DNA of 22,500 nucleotides from Saccoglossus kowalevskii (taxonomy: Eukaryota; Hemichordata; Enteropneusta; Harrimaniidae). Shown here piece by piece: positions 1 to 8,793 of this stretch. Numbering within the stretch: the stretch's first letter is position 1; each line of letters opens with the position of its first letter. The DNA is taken from contig NW_003124911.1 of the NCBI RefSeq assembly GCF_000003605.2, forward strand, positions 82,838 to 105,337, in the 5' to 3' direction. The notes under the pieces are model-generated. The model saw nothing but the letters and a program-made list of their open reading frames with translations. It did no database searches and was not told where the DNA came from. The position numbers and the translations under genes were made by a program.

Positions 1-64
1 CTTGCGGTTTTCAACAAGAAGTCGGAAAAGTAAAACATTGACACTGACGACACCGGACACTCAC

Positions 65-103
65 TCATATGATAAGCTCCGCTCGACAAAGTCGACAGCG
101 GAG
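65..103 (-). CDS. Very tentative second exon of the TISU-start gene
   Basis: On the minus strand a pyrimidine-rich stretch ending in TTTTTTAG precedes position 103, and a strong GTGAGT donor begins at 64. The 39 nt between them stay open when joined in phase to the candidate first exon at 435..341, giving about 13 residues beginning SSAVDFVERSLSY after the junction. Without the donor, the frame stops at once with TGA. The interval overlaps an inverted repeat, so the apparent exon may be chance. No protein family is recognised. Confidence 0.15.
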   Translation of the reverse strand, partial: LRCRLCRAELII

Positions 104-105
104 CT
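75..105. repeat. Short hairpin-forming inverted repeat
   Basis: The arms AGCTCCGCT (75-83) and AGCGGAGCT (97-105) are exact reverse complements. Inside them CGAC (84-87) pairs with GTCG (91-94), leaving a 3-nt AAA loop and a 2-nt AC bulge. An A-run follows on the plus strand. It does not match the histone 3' stem-loop pattern. Its function is unknown, and it could be a remnant of a repeat. Confidence 0.6.
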
Positions 106-340
106 AAAAAAGTTGAATATCATCTGAATTGTAACGTCTGGAGACTGGAAAGATTGTAACAACAAATTAAAACAGTTTCATTCAAAGTTTGAAATGAAAA
201 ACTAGCTTGTTTCCGATCGGTACTTTACTATCGATTCCCAGCCGGCCAGCAGCACTTCTCGCACATGAAATGCAAATTCCCCCAGTCTCGAAAACAAGAA
301 AAATTAACCAGCTTTATTAAATGAGAGATGTTTTATTTAC

Positions 341-435
341 CTTGTCGACATGAAATATCCAAACAAAATAATAAAACATTCGTTTATTTCGTTTTTATCG
401 CGGGATTGCAAAATCCGACCTATTTTGGCCGCCAT
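341..435 (-). CDS. Candidate first coding exon of an unidentified gene, starting in a TISU motif
   Basis: The minus-strand ATG at 435 opens a frame of 31 codons plus 2 nt. It begins MAAKIGRILQSRDKNEINEC and ends GYFMST before a good donor (ACAAG|GTAAAT) at 340. An in-frame TAA lies a short way upstream, so translation would begin here. The start codon sits in a perfect TISU consensus, which in known genes marks mRNAs with very short 5' UTRs. The surroundings are richer in CpG than most of the window, as expected of a promoter. I do not recognise the protein. The main problem is position: it would start inside, or just downstream of, the reticulon gene on the same strand. A nested gene, an assembly join or coincidence are all possible. 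Confidence 0.35.
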
Positions 436-439
436 GTTG
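428..439 (-). promoter_or_regulatory. Perfect TISU / YY1-type element at a start codon
   Basis: Read on the minus strand this is CAACATGGCGGC, which matches the TISU consensus SAASATGGCGGC at every position and also the YY1 core (ATGGCGGC). In characterised animal genes TISU directs both YY1-linked transcription and scanning-free initiation on short 5' UTRs. If active, the transcription start would be expected roughly 5-30 nt upstream, near 440-465. Activity is inferred. Confidence 0.5.
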
Positions 440-1211
440 TTTGTTGTTGATAGTTATAAATTATGCTAATGAAGCTAGCGCATGGGAAAAACGTATTGTT
501 ACTGAGGGGTCATCTCGGGGTGATTCTCAACGAAAGATGTTTTCTATTTTGATCTTTTTTTTTTATACGGTAATATCAATAATTCGCAATCGAGAAAATT
601 TGTTTTGTTTGGGCAGTTTTGACACGTCGATGCTTGCAACAAATAACTGTAATATTGCGTGTACGATGATAGTGTTTCATTTCCGGTTTGTTTGACTTTC
701 TGATTCAACACCGACAGTTGGAGCAATCGTTATGAGTTTGGTAAATTTTGTTTATTACCAATGCTTCTTCATTTTTAATGCCTGTTTTTTCAAACATGGC
801 AACGTTGCCTGTACATTTTGTCATAGTGTACAATCGACAATACTAATGATGGGACTGATTACCGCCTGCGATGAAATATGTGTAAGAGACTGGGGAATAA
901 GACTGCATGGCGAGAGTGTGAAAGTCTGAGCTGAAACGCCAATGCGGCCGATCGTTGACAATCGTTCTTATGCATTAAATACACCAATGAATCACTTGGT
1001 TTCAGTGAATTTACATGATATAATTTGTAGTAAAAAAGTAAAGCTGTGTAATTATCCAGATGAAAATGAGTGACTTTTATTAAACAAGACCTGTTCATTG
1101 TACAATGTGTAGGTTTGTTTTTATGTTTAGCTTATGATCTCCCTTAAAATTCCCGCCCTAATTAATATTCATGATTGAATGAATAAATTAGGCCACCTCC
1201 ATATAAAGACC

Positions 1212-1268
1212 ACCTGTCTATAAAAGGACAGTTTGGCTCAGTCCACTGACTGTCCTTTATAGACAGGT
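1212..1268. repeat. Foldback (palindromic) interspersed repeat
   Basis: The left arm 1212-1232 (ACCTGTCTATAAAAGGACAG then T) and the right arm 1249-1268 (ACTGTCCTTTATAGACAGGT) are reverse complements apart from one extra A, with a 16-nt loop. Foldback sequences of this kind are common in marine invertebrate genomes and probably come from a small non-autonomous DNA element. Only one copy was seen in this window. Confidence 0.7.
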
Positions 1269-1448
1269 TTGACTGTAGTAGTACAATCCAGGAAAGACAC
1301 TGAAACATTAGCTTTTTATGGTGCAATTCACCTTTGAGCATGTTATGAGTTTATGAACAGTATGCTTGGATATTTAATAGACCTCTTCCGGGGAAATTGG
1401 CATACATATAACCTTGCTCATGCTCAGTAATTATCATACCACTCGCCA

Positions 1449-1633
1449 AAAATTAATTATTCACTGGGTTTCGCTATTTTTGCCAATAAATAAAATCCAC
1501 TAAATTATATCGGCATGAACATGTAAAATAATAAAACTCCTTGACATATTTGTGAAATTAAAACACAGTGAATATGTTCAAAACATCAAAATAGTGAAAT
1601 TAAACGTCAGTGAAATTCAATGATTTTACAGTA
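1449..1633 (+). mobile_element. MITE-like element, copy B (left end degraded)
   Basis: This shares an ordered series of blocks with 12743-12936: ATTATTCACTGG, then TTTGTGAAATTAAAAC, CAAAACATCAAAATAGTGAAAT, CAGTGAAA and a terminal TTTTACAGTA. The left terminus TACTGTAAA is not preserved. It has no coding capacity and is most simply a non-autonomous DNA transposon relic in the reticulon intron. Confidence 0.7.
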
Positions 1634-1894
1634 TGCCAAGTTTACTTTCAACAGGTCTTATCACTTGGTGTTTATAAACTTCTAAAATTAATACTCAAGA
1701 ATTTTGAATTCACTATCACTTGGAATTCTGTTTCACTGAAAGTAAAATACTCAAAATTCTCCACTCCAACATTCCTGTGGATTGCACATGTACAACTACA
1801 AATCAGTACATCGACCCCCTTCTTGCATTTCTCAGAAATCACAGACCAATTTTTTTTAATCAAGATTCAATTGATTTACATCAGAGGTACTTAC

Positions 1895-2102
1895 TTGAAA
1901 GGGTTGGAGTCTCCGGTCTTCTGCACAGCCTGTAGGACTGTCTTGTACACACGGAAACTGATAGTGACGGTGAGAACGGCCAGAGAAAGGTACGCCACTA
2001 CACTAATGAGAGAGTTGAAGCTGAGAGACAATAGAAGGAACAGACAGCTGCCGAACACAATTCCACTCTTTTTAGGATCACGCCAATAGATCAACTCAAC
2101 CA
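1895..2102 (-). CDS. Reticulon homology domain, first exon
   Basis: The protein from the splice junction reads [18 protein letters not shown], then about 35 mostly hydrophobic residues (the first membrane hairpin, including [19 protein letters not shown]), then [20 protein letters not shown] and SNPF. This aligns without gaps to vertebrate RTN sequence around LLYWRDIKKTGVVFG and ISFRIYKGVIQAIQK. The acceptor is TTGTTCACAG|TG and the donor CAA|GTAAGT. The exon is 208 nt with phase 1 entry and phase 2 exit, the size and phasing I recall for vertebrate reticulons. Antisense ORFs over this interval are shadows. Confidence 0.96.
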
Positions 2103-5100
2103 CTGTGAACAAAGATAAGATGACACACACACAAAAAAAAAATGATAATTACAATTTTATAAAATAAAATGAAACGAGAAAGCAGGGAATTATCATTGAA
2201 TTAGGGCGAGGGATTGTGCGCAACAAAACGAACACCTACCTGCAGAAATGCAATGTGGGTAAAAACAAGAATACATAATTGATGATGGCAAACATTAAAT
2301 TAAGTCATGCATCTCTATGCTACTGCTTGCAATATTGATAAAGATGCATTGCTTGAGCGATATTTCATGCACACCGTTTAGCATCCCAGTTTAAACATCC
2401 AACTTGTAATCTAATTGTCCATAAAATATACGCTTTCTATACACTGATTATCATTAATAACAATTTCAAACCTTCATTAATTGGTGATATTATGATTGTA
2501 TATAACGTGATTGATTTTGAAGATTATATCCCAACATCCTTGTCTAAAAACTCGCTCGATATAACAATTACTCATTGATAATGAGATCCTGACAGTTGTA
2601 TCTCTATACAATGAAACTGAATTATTCAAACTCCACTTAGGCATATTTTATGAAGATTAGTATTTTGTGACACATCATTTTTTTATATATATATTCATTC
2701 AAACACTTCAAATAATAAACTCAACTTGTGTAAATATGAATGAGACAAAGCAACTGCAAATCTCTTGCCAATTTAATATTGTATTCAATAATGTATTTGA
2801 ACTCAGTAGAATTTGTTCAGCAAGATAGCATATACTGACAAAAATTTTAGTTATTGAATCTTGATTTGAGAGAAAACAAATAATAAATAAAGTATAAATT
2901 CTAACAAATAAATAATACTAAAATAACAATAATAACACAAACCATCGTCTAAAATTCCGGGAGAGCATGCAGAGAAAAACAATAAACAAAATACATGCAA
3001 ATGAACTCTGGCAATGTTAAAATATTGATTGCTAATAATAACAGTACTGCGAAAGAATAAGAATTGAATGGTGATGTGATCTTTCCTAGAAGATAAAATT
3101 CATGTTTAGTAAATTATAAAAGATACTATCTAGTGAAATGAACAAGAATAACAAGAGCAGAGTTGATGCAAAAGGGAAGGCAGGCAATAGAAGACGTGGA
3201 CAGAAGACACATCATGAAAAAAAACATAGATGTCCATGTATCAAGGCAGGGACAGGGAAACTTGGGGGGAAAAATAAATCATTTAAACATTTTTTTTTTT
3301 TGCTAATAATTTGAATACATTGAAATTCCTTAGATATGGGCACTACCCCTTGAATTGAATTACAAAAGCTGGAACAACAGATGCTTTAAGATGATTTCAC
3401 TGAATGTCTTAAATCCAAGAAAATTTTTAACAAGTTATTTTTAAACACTAGGAAATAAAAACCTTGAGCTACAATTACAAATATGAATTTTGCAGAATTA
3501 CAATAATTCAGTGGAAGTCCTAAGGGCTTCCAGGTCACTGTCTATTGTAAGAATATAGCTAATGTTTTTTACTGATATTAGCAGTGAGCTAGGAGGCCCA
3601 GGTCAAGGTATTCCCATGTCTTGTCAAGAGACACACCTATTTCTGATGCAGCACATATACAACAACCTACGTGCCACTTCAAATAAAAACAATTGCTTAT
3701 ACTTGAATATGCAGGAACCATTTCATATTTCTCATTCAAATAAATATTATATTAAGCTTCACAACAAATTTTGCCATTTTTTCAGCAACAATGGCAATTA
3801 CAGCTTTGTATGAGAGAATAAATGATATTTGTCAGTGTTATACACACATTTTGCTTCCATATTTCTGTGTAAAAACACTGTATTTCACTAAATAATTATT
3901 AACAGTTGTCAACACTGATCAATATCACAAATACCACATTAACTGAAATGAACAACAACCAAATACTGCCTACACAAAGACTACACATAATTAACCAATT
4001 AATGTCAAACATGTCCAGTTTTCGATCATCGCACTCCAGAACACCATCACATTTCAATTTAAAGTAACAGGTTAAAATATTTGCGAATTATTTCAAGCAC
4101 GAAAAGAACGATTGCGCGTTTCATTAGGACCCATTCAGCCGAAATTCTGCAAGAGTCTTTTGCCAACATCCTCTAAACGCGAATTCTATTGCCAGCATGC
4201 ACGCACTTTTGACGTTATTAATTTGCATATCAAAGTATAGAGAAAAACAATTCTTCAGTTTTTACTTTTTTTTGTCTGTAATGACTCGTATGTCAACAGC
4301 ATTTCAGTTGAAATATTGTAACTTTTTATTTTTCAAATTTTGAATAATCATAATATATTTGCTTTAAGCTAATTAAGAAATATATAAATGTCTAAGACTG
4401 AGGGTTATTAGTCTGGCAAAATGATATACTATACCAAAAATACATAAAAAGAAAAAAAATAGTCTAATTGCTAAAAGACCTGAATAAGTTTTTGATTGCA
4501 GTTGAAACACAGCTGTTCCTCTCCTTACTAGGAGCAGGTGCAATCTGTTCAACAGGGGACTAATCAGACTAACATATTAAACATGCACTAATTTGATGAA
4601 AAATTATCATCCTCCTGGCTGAAGGCGATTTTTAAAATATGATGCAATACAAAAAAAACAAAAAAACTGCAGTTAGAAACAGAAAACCAAATACCACACC
4701 ACAAAATAGGGAGGAGGCACTCACTACTTCTTCCTAAAAGTAAAGAACTGGGTAACTAAGCTGACAAATTTGAAACCTAATATTTGTACAGCCAGAAAAT
4801 TCCAGGAAATGAATCAACAAAATTATATTTGGCTGGTCGTTGAAATTAATCGATCATCCACTTACCTTGCTTGAGGGGAGTTTTACTAAGACACTCAGAT
4901 TGTAAAAGACGACCGGAGTCTTTGACTTGCATGACAGCTGACATAATTGCATGGATCTCGAAAGGAAAGTAGATGGGAATACCATACATGGTTATGGGAG
5001 CAAGTCGGTTTTATAAAGTGTGGTGATCACCTCGCGAACACGGCTAGTTATGAATTCTATTCTTAGCAAATGCGCGATATTTTATATTCTGTATGCGCGT

Positions 5101-8100
5101 TGGCAAAGACCAGCGCATCATGTTTATTCCATCCATTAGTTCATCAACATTAATCCCAGATGGGTTCGTCTGCTATTTTTGAACCGTGGCCAACCACATG
5201 TCTGCCAAACAGAGGTCATAAAGGTCATGCTAACATGCTAAAGCCTTTGTACAAAAGAAACTACAGACACTGAAACAATCCCTCCCATACTTTTCACTGT
5301 AGTGTAAAAACAAGGGGACAAGCAACAATTTAACATTTGCATGACTTTTAAGTTATCTAAATTTTGTTGTCAAATTTAATATTGGAGAATCAGGCAACCC
5401 TACATTATGCCACTAAAAAACGTGCACACTCTACCTAAATCTGAGGTGAAACATAGGACAAGCAGTCATCGTCTATTTCACTGGTAGCTCAAAACTCAGA
5501 TTAAATTGTAACCACATTTTTATTTACAGTAGCTAAATGCAAATCATAACCAGAACGTGCGAAATTGGATGCATGTATTACAATGATCATGCTAAGATAT
5601 CCAAGCTAACTTTAAATTACAAGTAATTGTGCTATAGAAGGTACATTGAGCAGTCGAGTCACACCCGCTGTCTGCCTCGGTTGAACTAAAAACATTAATC
5701 AACATTCAAGTGAAAGCAGGAAAATTCAACAATTAACTTAAAATACGACTATAGCATGCATATAATTAAACAAAATTAATTATGTATGACTAACAATATT
5801 AATTATTTCATTCTGTGACAACTCAAGTGATTAAAATGCCAGAGAAGTTATCTCACAAAACAAAAATTCACAGCACGTTGAATGCAAAATTCATTTCCTA
5901 TTTGTTCGTCCATCCGCAGTGTCTTGCTCACTAGCTAGTCCTACTTACATACATAATAAATATGGCTGCTTGCTTACGCAAAAAAAACAACAACCACAAA
6001 ATCAATTTTGGCATACACGCATGCTAAACACGAAAATCACAAAAAGCTTTTAGGAAGGGGATGGAAAAACAGTAGTCAAAATTTTCTAAATCTGACATTT
6101 TTTTGTAAATTAAAAAACAGCTTTGAAGCAAGCAAGCCATTCGAAGATGCATTTTTTTTTCACTATTACCTTTGTGTTGACTACAGCTATTACTAGTCAC
6201 CACTGCTTCATCCCCAACACACTCCTCAACAGTGTCCTCTGTAATTTTACCATCAAAGTCACTGGCTTCCTGCATCTCTGATAATATGAAAACAGTTCTA
6301 GAATATCTAACACTAAAAAGCACTGAAACTGGAGCGTATCAGGATATCATCTCAGGTGAGAGATTTCACCTTGAACAGCCCTGGCCTTGATTATAGTATC
6401 CGCAGTCAGTCGCTAGTAAATAACATGATAATGTATGTATCATTTTATATATGCACACTGACGAGTTACCTGTCCCATTTACCTATTGTTATTCATGAAC
6501 TCAATGCATCTCAGGGGCTCCTTAAAGGTAATCTGAATTTTCAGCCACAAGCTGACAATTTCTTTCTTCATTATTTTAGCACAAGTGCAAGGGACATGTA
6601 ACAAATATTTAAACAGTATTGAATTTCAGCTGAATGGGATAAAAATTTCCCAGACTCAAATTAGAAATCTACATCCCGACTTTTGATGTAAATAGGCTAA
6701 TTTGCCTAACAATGCTTCATGAATAAAGGCTTATTTGAAAAAAGAAAGACAATCTGCCACAGGATAACAATGATATATTACTAAATTAAGCACATTCCTA
6801 ATGTGCCTTGACTACAAAGATATTCAAACACAAAAAATGAAAACTACCAACAGACACTTAGCAGGACTTTATCACCAGCCTCTGTTTGATTTAATCAACA
6901 TACCACCAAATAGTCATTCCTTTGTCTGTGAGTAGAACTCCTAGCACAAAGACCATATTTATGAGTAATATGCAAAACTGTTAGGTCAAAAAAAGGATTA
7001 CTCAAAATAGTGCAAAGGTCAGAGTCCTTTATTTGATACATATTTTTATTTTAGTCAAAAAAAAAAATTGTATAATAAATAATGTTTTGCATCATAATGG
7101 GTTGAGGAAATGAAAGCACTGAGACTGTAATCAGGGTCATTAGCATAAAAAATGGTGTGTGAAAGTGTGTCTGGGAAGAGGCTGAACAAGTGGAGCATCA
7201 TAAAGGATTAAATTAACCAACTGCAGCTGAAATTAAGTGGTGAATGATAACGTAATAAAAAAATGTTCCCATTTTTAATTACAAAATGAATAATACAGAT
7301 ATTTGATAGACTCCTTTCTGCTAAATACTGATAGATATCCCAATGCCCAATATAACTTAGCACCAACACCAATGATGCACTTCCTATGACCTTGCTAAAT
7401 AAATACCCAGTTTGCATGCACAAAAGGCAGAACATATCTATCAATAAGAGTATTTTATATGAATGTTTTAATGACATTACCTCTGGTGTCCATTTTTTGC
7501 AATCCATCGAATATGCCTCCTAGAATTAAAAAAATATAAAAAGAACCTAGATTAGGGTCAATTTTACTGAAATCAACAGTTCTAATTTGCATATGTAATG
7601 ACGTACAACATTACCATCGTTCCGCAGTATCCACACCTATTGTTTACAAGGGTTCATGACCAGTGCATGACGAGTACATGATAAATTTCATTCAATCACT
7701 GAGTCATTCAGAGTGATATCTTTTTTTCAGATTACTTCATGTTTCGCATGAAAATCTGGTAAAGCAAAATCTGCATCAACCATATAATTTCTAAAAAAAC
7801 AATCGCGTTGTTCATTGTAATGGATGCAGTGCATTAAATGATACGCCAGACAATGTTTTAACCAGTTTATTGAAACACATGTCATTGTCACATGGATTGA
7901 ATGATGAAATTTTGTCAAGAATGGCATTCCGCATTATACCGATGATAGTTTTAATTTACATACAATGTAATATACAAGACCGATCGATATTTCCTGCCTC
8001 CCAACAGAGTTACACTGCAGTCACACTTCGATTATTAGTAATACATTACCTGTTTTGGCAGGCTCTTTGGTTTCTTCTGGCGGGTCTGTTAACGAGAAAC

Positions 8101-8428
8101 CCGTATCTTCTACGGGTTCGGTAACATTTGTATCTGGGATTAAACATTCGGGCTCCTCGTTAATAAGGTCAGTCGTAGAAGAAATTGGTTCTTGATCTTC
8201 AAATCCACCTCCTAATAAATTTGCTGTAGGAACAGAGGGCTCCGCTTCGGAACTTTGCAGAGGAGCGCCTGTGTACAGATCTTCTTCTGCAGCCTCATCA
8301 TCAAGCCTCGACGAGGTAACGGCCTCTCCTTTCGGTGTGTCTAGTTGAACAAAATCATCATTATCGAATGGTGCGCCGCTCTGTATTGGTTGCTCAGAAG
8401 AAGCGAAAGTGGGGTCAAATTCGTCCAT
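1895..8428 (-). CDS. Reticulon family gene, 5' part (3' exons outside window)
   Basis: This is the partial gene span on the minus strand. Firm coding exons are 8428..8050 (N-terminus, 126 codons + 1 nt) and 2102..1895 (first RHD exon). Supported but less certain exons are 7519..7481, 6277..6170 and an alternative first exon 4989..4866. Reticulons are integral ER proteins whose RHD has two long hydrophobic hairpins that wedge into the outer leaflet and curve ER tubules. The N-termini vary by isoform and the RHD is conserved. Joining 8050 to 2102 gives [18 protein letters not shown] with intact frame. Every 5' exon ends in phase 1. The exons for the rest of the RHD and the C-terminus are not in the window. 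Vertebrates have RTN1-4; I cannot assign a paralogue, and invertebrates often have a single gene. Confidence 0.92.
2103..4865 (-). other. Reticulon intron upstream of the RHD exon
   Basis: This is AT-rich intron sequence with no conserved coding block. It contains a juxtaposed acceptor/donor motif at about 2240, a speculative 9-nt microexon at 4733..4725, homopolymer runs such as T10 near 3291, and a slightly CpG-richer patch at about 4080-4210. The open frame at 3562-3813 on the plus strand has no recognisable domain. Confidence 0.8.
4725..4733 (-). CDS. Speculative 9-nt reticulon microexon
   Basis: On the minus strand a pyrimidine-rich acceptor (CTTTACTTTTAG) is followed by GAAGAAGTA and then a consensus donor GTGAGT. 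The 9 nt keep phase, and inserted before the RHD exon would add three residues (GRS) and change the first RHD residue from V to M. Such closely spaced sites can occur by chance, and nothing else supports splicing here. Confidence 0.2.
4866..4989 (-). CDS. Alternative first exon of a short reticulon isoform
   Basis: The minus-strand ATG at 4989 has A at -3 and an in-frame TAA 27 nt upstream. It opens 41 codons + 1 nt beginning [16 protein letters not shown] and ending SKTPLKQ, and runs into a near-ideal donor CAAG|GTAAGT. The exit phase is 1, exactly what the RHD exon needs, giving ...PLKQ-V-VELIYW. A TATAAAA box lies 20 nt upstream of the first ATG, so the start may instead be Met16 (4944) or Met20 (4932). 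Vertebrate reticulons likewise have short C-type isoforms with a private first exon spliced straight to the RHD. There is no convincing acceptor upstream, so a first exon is favoured over an internal one. Confidence 0.6.
4990..6169 (-). other. Reticulon intron between the cassette exon and the alternative first exon
   Basis: The part nearest 4990-5120 is the proposed internal promoter. The rest is AT-rich with no recognisable exon, RNA gene or repeat family member. A donor-like GTAAGT on the minus strand near 5951 lacks an upstream acceptor with an open frame. Confidence 0.7.
5009..5015 (-). promoter_or_regulatory. TATA box of the internal reticulon promoter
   Basis: TATAAAA on the minus strand lies 20 nt upstream of the first ATG of the alternative exon. 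Transcription would be expected to start about 25-30 nt downstream of it, near 4980-4990. The flank upstream on this strand (5020-5120) has several CpGs (CTCGCGAACACGG, ATGCGCGAT, ATGCGCGTTGG), unlike the surrounding intron. This suggests a core promoter but does not prove it. Confidence 0.45.
6170..6277 (-). CDS. Reticulon cassette exon, acidic 36-residue insert
   Basis: The acceptor is TTTTCATATTATCAG|AG and the donor CAAAG|GTAATA on the minus strand. The exon is 108 nt with phase 1 at both ends, so it can be included or skipped without a frame change. Including it adds [19 protein letters not shown] then [17 protein letters not shown]. Ten of its 36 residues are acidic and two are lysine, a composition like the disordered acidic N-terminus from exon 1. 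An open frame extends past both ends but the splice sites and phase set the limits. No domain is recognised, as is usual for reticulon N-terminal regions. Confidence 0.62.
6278..7480 (-). other. Reticulon intron
   Basis: AT-rich sequence without recognisable exons. Acceptor/donor pairs near 6480-6530 on the minus strand hit stops in the required phase. No structured RNA or repeat family member was seen. Confidence 0.7.
7481..7519 (-). CDS. Reticulon 39-nt microexon
   Basis: The minus-strand acceptor (a T-rich run ending TTAATTCTAG) and donor (CCAGAG|GTAATG) enclose 39 nt. In phase 1 they encode [13 protein letters not shown] with no stop, and the exit is phase 1. Spliced directly to the RHD exon it gives ...QKMDTR-V-VELIYW, and it also joins in frame to exon 1 and to the cassette exon. 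It would form a short linker immediately before the membrane domain in some isoforms. The support is splice-site quality and frame only. Confidence 0.58.
7520..8049 (-). other. First intron of the reticulon gene
   Basis: 530 nt between exon 1 and the microexon. No coding block, repeat or RNA feature was recognised. Short ORFs overlapping 7727-8124 on both strands have no domain. Confidence 0.75.
8050..8428 (-). CDS. Reticulon exon 1, acidic disordered N-terminus
   Basis: The minus-strand ATG at 8428 has a strong context (ACC ATG G), with an in-frame TAG seven codons upstream. It opens 126 codons + 1 nt: [20 protein letters not shown] at the start, with acidic stretches such as [12 protein letters not shown] and [19 protein letters not shown], ending ETKEPAKT. 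The region is rich in D, E, P, S and T and lacks membrane segments, as in the cytosolic N-termini of reticulons. The donor is ACAG|GTAATG and the exit phase is 1. The assignment rests on the correct-phase junction with the RHD exon and on composition, because reticulon N-termini are barely conserved. It lies 503 bp from the divergent SPT start codon. Confidence 0.85.
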
Positions 8429-8600
8429 GGTTATGTTAAATGTGGGCTACTGGGATAAATGTGAAATTCTTGGCCAATACAGTTCCCTATGAAAAATTTG
8501 TGCAATGCTATCGGATTGCAATATGGCGTTCAGGAAATTTATGAAGAAGGAGAAGTGACGCAATGAGGTCAGGGGCTACTACACATGCGCAGTTGTTAAA

Positions 8601-8608
8601 TGACGTCA
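8601..8608. promoter_or_regulatory. Palindromic cAMP-response element
   Basis: TGACGTCA is the full CREB/ATF palindrome. It lies 172 bp upstream of the reticulon ATG and 323 bp upstream of the SPT ATG. Being symmetric, it could serve both genes. Occupancy is unknown. Confidence 0.55.
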
Positions 8609-8788
8609 TTTATATTTTTAATTTTTTTTTTTACTTGTTTCATTGAAATACACGTAATTTTACCTTTGTTTGAATTATAATCATCAAATTCTTATAATAA
8701 AAAAATTAACAAGTGAAAAAATATGTGACTCGTATGCTTCGTCTGTGTTGTTACGGTACTGCTCAACGTTATCAGTATGAGCCCTGTG

Positions 8789-8793
8789 ATTGG
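8789..8793 (-). promoter_or_regulatory. Inverted CCAAT box (NF-Y type)
   Basis: ATTGG in the context TGTGATTGGTCAG matches the extended NF-Y preference (GATTGGTCAG). It lies about 140 bp upstream of the SPT start codon, the usual distance range once a short 5' UTR is allowed. Confidence 0.5.

Larger units (their letters stand above)
436..1894. other. Non-coding stretch downstream of the reticulon RHD exon
   Basis: I find no exon of the remaining reticulon homology domain here on the minus strand: neither the stretch corresponding to vertebrate ELRRLFLVDDLVDSLK nor the second hydrophobic hairpin. If the locus is intact, this is reticulon intron sequence. It contains a foldback repeat at 1212-1268 and a MITE-like element at 1449-1633. 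Short ORFs on both strands have no recognisable domain and are treated as noise. Confidence 0.6.

Noticed and set aside
463-552. Small plus-strand frame MLMKLAHGKNVLLLRG... opening divergently 24 bp from the TISU start
   Set aside because: It has only 29 codons, no clear donor and no recognised similarity. It was considered as a divergent partner exon but not supported.
1610-2089. 159-residue plus-strand frame
   Set aside because: It overlaps the reticulon RHD exon in antisense and is explained by it. It shows no domain of its own.
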